Position numbers and translations under genes: made by a program. The notes under the pieces are model-generated. The model saw only the letters and a list, made by a program, of their open reading frames with translations. It had not been told where the DNA came from and searched no databases. Below, in pieces: positions 57,301-64,000 of a stretch of DNA of 64,000 bases. The stretch is taken from positions 8,184,001 through 8,248,000 of the forward strand of contig OZ017803.1 in assembly GCA_963969395.1 (NCBI GenBank). The letters run 5' to 3'. How positions within the stretch are numbered: the stretch's first letter is position 1; each line of letters starts with the position of its first letter. Source of the stretch: Pseudoscleropodium purum (lineage: Eukaryota; Streptophyta; Bryopsida; Hypnales; Brachytheciaceae).

Positions 57301-58668
57301 ATGAGCAAGCCTGTGATGCCAGAGCAAAGTCTTGGGCTCCTTTGACTGAACTTCTACATTGTATACTGATATTTCAGGTGGCCGAAATTTGTATAGTCCA
57401 TTCCTCTGATCGCGTTTCCTAGTGGTGACTATCTGATGGGTTGTTGGTGATGGAAAATCTCGAAGAATCCAACAATTTTTTGAATCGAAAAGAATCTTGG
57501 GTCGACCTTGCCCATCTGCTATCGACTCGATTGATAGCAAGTTCTTTGTGATACCCGGCACATAGAGAACATCATCAAACTGTATTCCACCTGAGGAAGT
57601 GGAAACTTCCACTTTACCTCTGCCAGCAACATTCAAAATATCTCCTCCTGCAGTGTTGATCTTGGATCGGCACTTGTCTTTTAACTCGCTCAGGAGATGC
57701 TTATGTCCAGTTACATGTTTGGACGCACCATTGTCTATGAACCACTCACTGGTCTGGTTATTCTTTGCTAGGTTAATCTCTAAGAGATTGACTGCTAGTT
57801 CAGTCTCAGTCTCAACAAAATCATCCTTTTATCTATTGTCGTAGTTATCTACGAGGTTGACGGAGATCTTCTCTTGCCGTTTCGCTTTTCGAGCCTTCAG
57901 CTCGGCTGCCAGAGCAGGACGGTTCTGCACCCAGTGTTCCTTGGAACCACAGTAGTGGCACTCCCCGGTGCCGCTCTTCTTGTGTTTGTGTCGCGCTTCA
58001 TCAGTTCTTGAGTTGGATTTGCGACTTCCAGAAATTTTCTTGCCTTTGACTAACAACGCTTCTTGATCGCCATGTTTGCTTCCTTTAATCTCCCTGCGCA
58101 CGTCGTCTTGCAAGAGAATGATAGTGAGCTCGGAGATTGTTGACAGTGCAGGCCGATACATCACCGAATTGACAAGTCCCTCATAGCTTTCCGATAATGC
58201 TATAAGAACATGTTCGACCACCTCTGAGTCAGCGATGATTTCCCTGATGCAAGCCAGCTCGTTGATCAACTCCTTAACTTACTACAGAAAGTCTGGAATG
58301 GAGGCGCCTTCCTCCATCTTCAAGTTGGTGAGTTTCCTCCGAAGCAACAGCTTGCGGGAGTTTGTTCCACTTGCATACATATTCTTCAGCACCTGCCAAC
58401 ACTGATCAGGCTCAGTAATATTAGCGATGTAAGGGATTACGTTATCCTTCACCGAAAGTGCTATCATCGTTAGTGCTCGGTTCTTTAGGATCTGCAGAGC
58501 ATCTATATCAACTTGAGTAGTTGGTGCTACTGCTCCTACAGGTGGGTCTACTATCTTCCAGATGTCATCTCTATTCAACATGTTACGCATCTTGAAACTC
58601 CAAACAGAGTAGTTTGGAATTCCCTCAAGCTTGCTAGCATCTCCTATGAATGAGTCTCTGGAGGCCAT
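54316..58668 (-). pseudogene. Copia gag-pol polyprotein, several in-frame stops
   Basis: All domains lie in one minus-strand frame. Gag starts MASRDSFIGDASKLEGI at 58,668. The zinc knuckle CHYCGSKEHWVQNR (about 57,970) has Arg for the last Cys. The protease site is WFIDNGAS (about 57,745; Ser-to-Asn against the usual DSGAS). The integrase HHCC module has LLWHHRLAH ... CHAWC (about 57,190-57,320), and its core has IRSDNGGEY and PHQNGVTERKNR (56,780-56,910). Reverse transcriptase has LDVKTTFLNG (about 55,530) and an intact LYVDDV (about 55,270). RNase H ends with HGRTKHIEV and QLADIPTKAL (54,340-54,520). Breaks include adjacent TAG TAA after gag residue about 128, a TAA at 57,829, and stops near 57,061, 56,437 and 55,117. 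It cannot make a full polyprotein. Confidence 0.92.
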
Positions 58669-58789
58669 CTTAACCAACACACTGCTATTGATCTGCTACA
58701 ACTTGTTAGGTGAGTAGCTCGGTTCCTGCTAGAGTGTCGGCAAAAGCATGAGACTCTCTAGGCACGGTCTAACAGCTATAGGTAACCTC

Positions 58790-58801
58790 GCTTTGATACC
58801 A
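58790..58801 (-). other. Copia primer-binding site
   Basis: Minus strand TGGTATCAAAGC directly adjoining the LTR end TCTTACA: the site complementary to initiator tRNA-Met used by most plant copia elements (usual form TGGTATCAGAGC). Confidence 0.9.
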
Positions 58802-59084
58802 TGTAAGAGATCGGAGACACGATTGACACAGTGTAATCAGATGATTTTACTATCACCACAGGGAGTATATATGGGTGGGGTGAGTTACGGCCCACTACCT
58901 GGTTACTAACTGATCTCTAACTGATCTCTAACATAATATGATTACCACTAACCCATACTTAACGGCTGCTGTACAACCGTCTGCTTGCTTGCCTATACAT
59001 TTGAGCGGCCACAAGCTAGGAGTGCCGACAGGGCAAAGCAAAGCCACCTGGAGTGACACATGGGCCAGCTCCAAGTAGCTAACA
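58802..59084 (-). repeat. Copia 5' LTR, 283 bp
   Basis: Bounded TGTTAGC ... CTTACA on the minus strand, with a TATA-like ATATATA at about 58,866-58,872. It should drive transcription of the element leftward. The last 212 bp of the right side are shared with the 3' LTR. Confidence 0.92.
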
Positions 59085-59397
59085 ACAAGTCATCACAGCA
59101 TCCATCATCGGAAGTTGTATGCGCAACACTCTAATTATAATTGTCGTCGAGATTTCAACACTGATAATTAGAAGGCCCCCCCGGGTGGACCGTTTTGGAT
59201 GTTGTGGAGCTGAGCGATGGAGAATGTGCAGTCTTGTAATTTGGATGTGGCCTACTCTGACATTTTTAAGAGCAAGGATGAACTCTTGCTGGTTCGATTG
59301 ATGGATCATACTAGTCCTGTTTGGGAACAAATTGGATCGGCTACTGTTTCGTAGCTTTTGGTCAGCATCAAATAGTTTCTTCAATAGCAAAGCTTTT
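59085..59397. other. Sequence right of the copia, unrecognised
   Basis: Mixed composition. A plus-strand stretch starting ATGGAGAATGTGCAGTC (about 59,218) stays open for 40 or more codons (DIFKSKDELLLVRL) but ends in TAG at about 59,352. It may be a gene fragment; family unknown. Confidence 0.3.
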
Positions 59398-59906
59398 TGG
59401 ATTGCATTGTTCCTTGGCTTCAACAGGTACATGAACTTAACACACACTAATTGTCACCCTAATTTGTTTTTTCAAACTGTCTTGTTTGTATGCTTGATGT
59501 GCATAGATTGTCAGTCTTCACAAAGATTATCAAACATATTCATTCCTTTGAAGCATCTTTGCACTAGAAATGGCGATTTTGGGAAGTGGTTTAGGATGAA
59601 ACATGATCATAGAAGTTTACGGTTCTGTTTATGTCAATTCACTATTGATTTAATGTCGACTTAAAAATTGCCAATGTATTATGAAATTGATTTCATGTTG
59701 ACTTATGTTTTTTGAATTGCATTCTTCCTTTGGTTCAACACATACATGAACACACACTAATTGTCATCATAATCATTTTCTCAAACTTGTTTGTAAGCCT
59801 ATTGTACATAGATTTGTCTTCACTTCGTGTACCACAAAAGAATATCAAAAGATGTTTATTTCCCTACAACATCTTTACACTTAGAAATGGCAAATTTTGG
59901 GGTGGA
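59398..59906 (+). repeat. Tandem duplication, about 315-bp spacing, second unit cut by hAT B
   Basis: Unit 1 is about 59,398-59,595 and unit 2 about 59,714-59,906. Shared order: GATTGCATT or AATTGCATT, GTTC or CTTC, TTCAACA, TACATGAAC, ACACACACTAATTGTCA, AACTTG/AACTGTC, CATAGATT, CATCTTT-CACT and AGAAATGGC. The final block resembles the T1 family end. hAT copy B begins inside unit 2 at 59,909. Confidence 0.7.
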
Positions 59907-59908
59907 TT

Positions 59909-62900
59909 CAGGGTTGATGAATCTCTAGGTCCGCCCCACAATAGCGTCTGTTTTCCGGACGTCCGGATGCTAGCAAGCGCAACGTCCCTCCCGCCGTCGG
60001 AAGGCGGACGGGCGGGGCGGACGGACGGGGCGGCTTAGAAAACCCGTTTTGGGTTTTTTTGTTTTGATTGTTTTCACCAATGAGAGATTAAGAATGAAGT
60101 CATTTTGATTTTGATTTTTCTTATATTGCAATTGCGATTCAATAGAGTTGTATATCACTATTTATGTAAAAGCTAAAATATGAAATATATTTTTAATTTT
60201 TTTTGTTGAATTTCATTTTGATTTAAAAACAAAATCACTTTAAAATCCAGCGAGATGTATATCATCAATAAACAAACAATTTTATAATAAAATGATTGAA
60301 GAAACCATTATCATTTGTCAACATGAGCTCCATATATCATGAGCAACTAAACAATCAAACATCTAAATTCACATCTCCACAATTCCTATGGACGCCAATC
60401 CACATCTCCTCTAACCTCAGCCCCACTACTCTCTCCTACAGCTCTCCATTCAAAATCTTCATTATCGGAGTCATCTTCATTGTTGGAATCAAGTATCGTT
60501 GTCTCCTTCAAGTCTTCTGTCGAAGTAGGTTTACTCCCTTCTTTCGAATTTAATTTTTCTTTTTTTACTTTGACAGAACGATTAAAGGCTTTTTGAATAG
60601 GAACCTTTCTTTTCTTTCTATTTGACAAAGTAGCAACATTTTCATCAAGAGGGGTCCTATTCTTCACTAGAGAGATAGCAAAAGGTTGCATTTCTCTTTT
60701 CGCTTTCACGTTACTCGATTCTTGAACCATCAATCTCGATGTAGGGTCGACATGTCTATGAACGGTTATCTCCACTTTGGCTTTCTTTTGAAGTAATAGA
60801 GTGCTGTTTGTTGATTTGATCGGTTCTTGCGCCATTCCTTTTGCTAAAATGCGAGCACGCAAAGATGCCAATAGCATCCGATCACTATCCGTATCACTTA
60901 GGCTTGTAGGTGATGACACTACTTTCCGTAGATTACCGCCTGTAGAAATTTCTTTGGAAATGTTCATTAGGCGTTTTCCATATCTAAAGCTCTGAGAATC
61001 ATTCAATCGTGTGCTAACAGACTTCAACGGTATTGGTAGAAGAGCACTAGATCTCGGTACTTCAAAAATTGACTTCATTGGCTCCTTTCCTTTATCACTC
61101 TTCACAATTGCCGAATTTGTGACTGCCATCCCAAGTGAATCATTATTTTTTTGTACCGCAATATTTGGTTCCCGCTCATCACCACTATTGTTGCCCACAT
61201 CTTTTGAAACGTCCACCTCCATGACCGCATCTTCTCTTTTGTCGTTTCCTTGCACTACATTTAATGCCACAAATGGAGATTGAGAAATTAAAACTTCTTC
61301 ATTTCTCCCATCATCACCAATAGCATTCTCATTGATTTTCACCTCTTTGGCAATAGCGTTTGCCTTTTCCGATAGAATGTTTTTGCTATTCAAGAATCCC
61401 ATTCCATTGCAATATGCAGCTAAAGAAGGTAGATTCTCCTCTCCCCCTACATTGTCCTCGTCTTCACAAAAGGTATATGCATCGTTTGCATTGTCGGGAA
61501 CGACATCCTTACGGTTTAGATGATAATCATGCGTATCATTCACCAAATCGGAAAAGTCTTGCATAACGTCTTCATCTCCCCATGCTATCGCACGATTGAA
61601 GTCATCTCCGCCATCTACAGCTGAAAGGGCCCTTTCCAAATCCTCGTCATCATCGTCATCATCGTCTTCTAACGTCGGCCTATTTGAATCCTCTGATTCC
61701 ATCGGATCCACATTATCATTATACCATTTTTTTTCATCTTTTTCCTTCGATGCGTTTAATACTTTGGAATTGGTATATACGTACACCAAGTCCGCTGCTC
61801 TCTCCGACTTCAATTTATTTCGAGATTTGTTGTGAACAAAAGAATAGTTACTCCAATTCCGTTCACATGAAGATGATGACACCGGTTGAGCCAATATCCT
61901 CTTCGCTAATGGAACTATAAACTTGCCACATGCACCTTCAAAATCCCACCAAGCATGTGCGGACAACATTTGATCTCCCAGATTCAACATATTGTGGAAT
62001 GGAGGTTCCTTGTGTCGAAAAGCTACAAATTCCTTCACCACTGTTGCATATTCATCCGGTTTACATATTCTCTCCAAAACTTTCTTACATCCTGACATTG
62101 CATCTGCGTCATCCACTAGCTCTTTGTCATGAAGAAGATATGGATTCAAAAGAGCTGCGGCTGATTGGAGATCGTTGTCCACCATTTTTCTTCAAGCATA
62201 AAAAGACTGTACCAATGGAATTGCAAGTTCTTCTAGCAAACAAAATGGTGGACTTTGTAATCCGTTCACGTGCTTCTTTAACTTCCTCATGATATGCAAC
62301 ACCTTCCCCATGCATGGTGATTTTGAATCCAAATCGCGAAGTGCACATATGATTGGTTCAACCATCTCCACATAATTGATGGACCGATTCCAAAAATGGT
62401 CATCAAGAACAATTTTCTTCACCGCTAAGGCCAAATCTTTTGGTTGGACTTTCGCTCCACGTTTCTTCTTGAGAGTATGTACATACTCAACCCATTGCGG
62501 ATCTACCACCGTTTGTTCCAATGCTCCTCTCAATTTTGTTAAACGCTCCATCATGATAAATTTAGAGGCGAACCTTGTATCCTCAAGCATCAAGAGACCA
62601 AGATTTGGCGAATACTTTCGCAATAGAGCTAGCGGCATATGTCTCTTCTTGATAAATTTAGCTACAAGAACTCCTTTATCCAATTTGGAAGCAATCCATT
62701 TCTGTGCAGCCCAATCTTCAACAACAAATTCAATGCATGTACCACGCACCCTTGGTAAAAAATATGAGGATATTTTGCAGATATTACAGCTCATGCAGAC
62801 GGATTCACGGGAGCATTATCCATAGTTATTAACACGACGTTCTTGGACCCCACTTGTTCAATGAACTTTTCCAACACAGCTGCCAAGTACTCCGCATTTT

Positions 62901-64000
62901 TTTCACAACCACTTGTATCCACAGATCCAAGAAATTCTTCACCTGCGGATGATACAAGCATGGCATTGATGAGAGGTCGATTAGTCACCGAACTCCATCC
63001 ATCAATGGACAATGTTGCTCCAAATTTTCGAATGCTATCTTCAGTCCGTGCATTCAACTGTGTCTGAATGTTGGTCTTCGCCTCATTCAACAATTTGTAC
63101 CAAAGGTCGTGGTATAAGGGAGGAATGTATGGCCTACCAAACGCAGCCGTTTTCTTCACTGCTTCTTTAAAAGCTGGATTTCGAGCCACGGAAAATGGCA
63201 TGTTCGCCGAATAAAAAAAATTTGCCCACACTGAATGTAATTTGCGTCTATGACCTTCTTCAAACCCATTCACTAAGCTCCCTTACCTCTGAGGCCTAGA
63301 ACTTGATGCCCTCGGGGTTTCACGTTCACTAGAAGCTTCCGTACTCAAAGTCATTTCAGTTGTGGTACATACCATTGATACCAATTCTTTGGACGCTGGA
63401 CAAGAGTCTTCGTGGTCAGAATGCGACACAACCTTTCCGACCGAAAACTCTTGGACATCTGAAGGGCTAGGGTTGCCATCCACATTGTCCATTACAACGC
63501 GTTTTGGAAAAACTCCTTCGCAATGCCGAAATAAATCTCGAATTGCCATTGGTAATCGTGGACAAAGGCTCACCCCTTTATCACGTACACCTTCAGGCCC
63601 AGAATAGCTTAAGTGGCTGAACATACGGCTGAGCTTCCTTGACATGCTCGCTTTGCAAAGCCTACATTTTACTTTACCACCCTCTTGCATACTAAACCAA
63701 GGAGAAAAATCCCCCGTCGATTTGGCCACCATACTGACAAGTGTATGTTTTACCTCAATTTCAAAAGAAACCAATAAAATGTTTTCAATTTGAAACCCAC
63801 AACGTGACAATGTATACAATATCAATGAAATTAGTCACACAAAGCTTTGAAAATCAAAGCCCCCCCGTCCACCGAACTATGCATTACCAAGCAAGAGACT
63901 CAATAAATTGAAGCTCATAGCCCTTGGAAATCTTAGCGTTCGGTTTTTCGAGAGTGAATACCAAAGCTTCTCTTCTAACATTTATAGTCCCCTCCAGAAA
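59909..64000 (-). mobile_element. hAT transposon copy B (runs off the window)
   Basis: The 3' end of the element lies at 59,909 (CAGGGTTGATGAATCTC) and the element reads leftward. Its GC-rich end (59,909-60,035) matches the left end of the 41,242 MITE. The transposase gene is broken exactly as in copy A. Positions map to copy A by a constant sum of 113,268 from 64,000 to 60,386, so there is no length change over 3.6 kb. The left flank GGTGGATT (59,901-59,908) is the candidate target duplication. The 5' end lies beyond the window. Confidence 0.93.
60386..63732 (-). pseudogene. hAT transposase, broken, copy B
   Basis: Same protein and same lesions as copy A: TAA at 63,285-63,283, TGA at 62,793-62,791, a frameshift near 62,718 and TGA at 62,194-62,192. 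Differences from A seen by eye are few and all transitions. Three change residues (Thr/Ala before the second catalytic block, Gly/Ser and Arg/Trp in the C-terminal extension). ATG 63,732 corresponds to ATG 49,536. A TATA-like box corresponds to 63,980-63,987. Not functional. Confidence 0.9.

Larger units (their letters stand above)
53336..59084 (-). mobile_element. Ty1/copia LTR retrotransposon, degenerate
   Basis: Minus-strand order from the right: 5' LTR (58,802-59,084), primer site, gag, protease, integrase, reverse transcriptase, RNase H, a long 3' region, purine tract and 3' LTR (53,336-53,547). Protease-integrase-RT order defines copia. The 3' LTR lacks its last 71 bp, where hAT copy A abuts. 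The two LTRs show about 14 differences over 212 shared positions by eye, nearly all transitions, so the insertion is old. The 5-bp target flank on the right is ACAAG; the left flank is lost. Confidence 0.93.

Noticed and set aside
1..64000. tRNA, rRNA or prokaryote-type features (operons, Shine-Dalgarno sites)
   Set aside because: No tRNA box A/B pair or rRNA segment was recognised, and spliced genes and plant transposons show this is eukaryotic nuclear DNA.

Overview
The window looks like a piece of a large, gene-poor, AT-rich land-plant nuclear genome. The support is: spliced plant-type genes with GT-AG introns, a plant receptor-like LRR protein, a phytolongin (a land-plant longin-domain protein), a Ty1/copia element with the initiator-tRNA-Met type primer site, and hAT elements with the plant DUF659/dimerisation architecture. 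Two genes and a mass of transposon relics in 64 kb fit a gymnosperm-sized genome, but the species cannot be fixed from this sequence.

Layout. Positions 1-24,360 are AT-rich repeat country. They hold a family of roughly 0.9-kb non-coding elements bounded by TTAA-CCCCTAAA ... TTTAGGGG-TTAA (copies at 3,861, 4,791, 6,740, 16,338 and 20,279, with more at 39,234 and 42,319), several small MITEs nested in or beside them, and a 110-118-bp minisatellite at about 8.6-9.6 kb. Positions 24,361-28,150 are a higher-complexity island with an intact intronless LRR gene (26,063-27,514) whose promoter and start region is tandemly duplicated upstream. Positions 30,780-35,260 hold a three-exon phytolongin gene on the minus strand (34,160 down to 32,255) with locally duplicated flanks. 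From 37,600 to 46,850 the TTAA elements return, interleaved with a GC-rich hAT family: an intact 298-bp hAT MITE with a perfect 8-bp target duplication (41,242-41,539), and a hAT-like element (about 43,697-46,196) carrying an intact 497-codon protein-kinase-like ORF. Positions 48,994-64,000 are a giant inverted repeat. Two almost identical, identically broken hAT transposase elements (A plus strand, B minus strand) flank a degenerate minus-strand Ty1/copia element (53,336-59,084).

How the parts fit. The MITE at 41,242 joins the two element types: one end matches the end of hAT copy B, the other matches the end of the kinase element, so all appear to share one pair of termini recognised by one transposase. 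Both transposase copies carry the same three in-frame stops and the same frameshift, so neither can supply transposase and any mobilisation was in trans. The copia LTRs differ by about 6-7% while the hAT arms differ by only a handful of transitions over about 3.9 kb, so the hAT pair is much younger than the copia insertion. No tRNA, rRNA or CRISPR array was recognised. Similarities between repeats were judged by eye.
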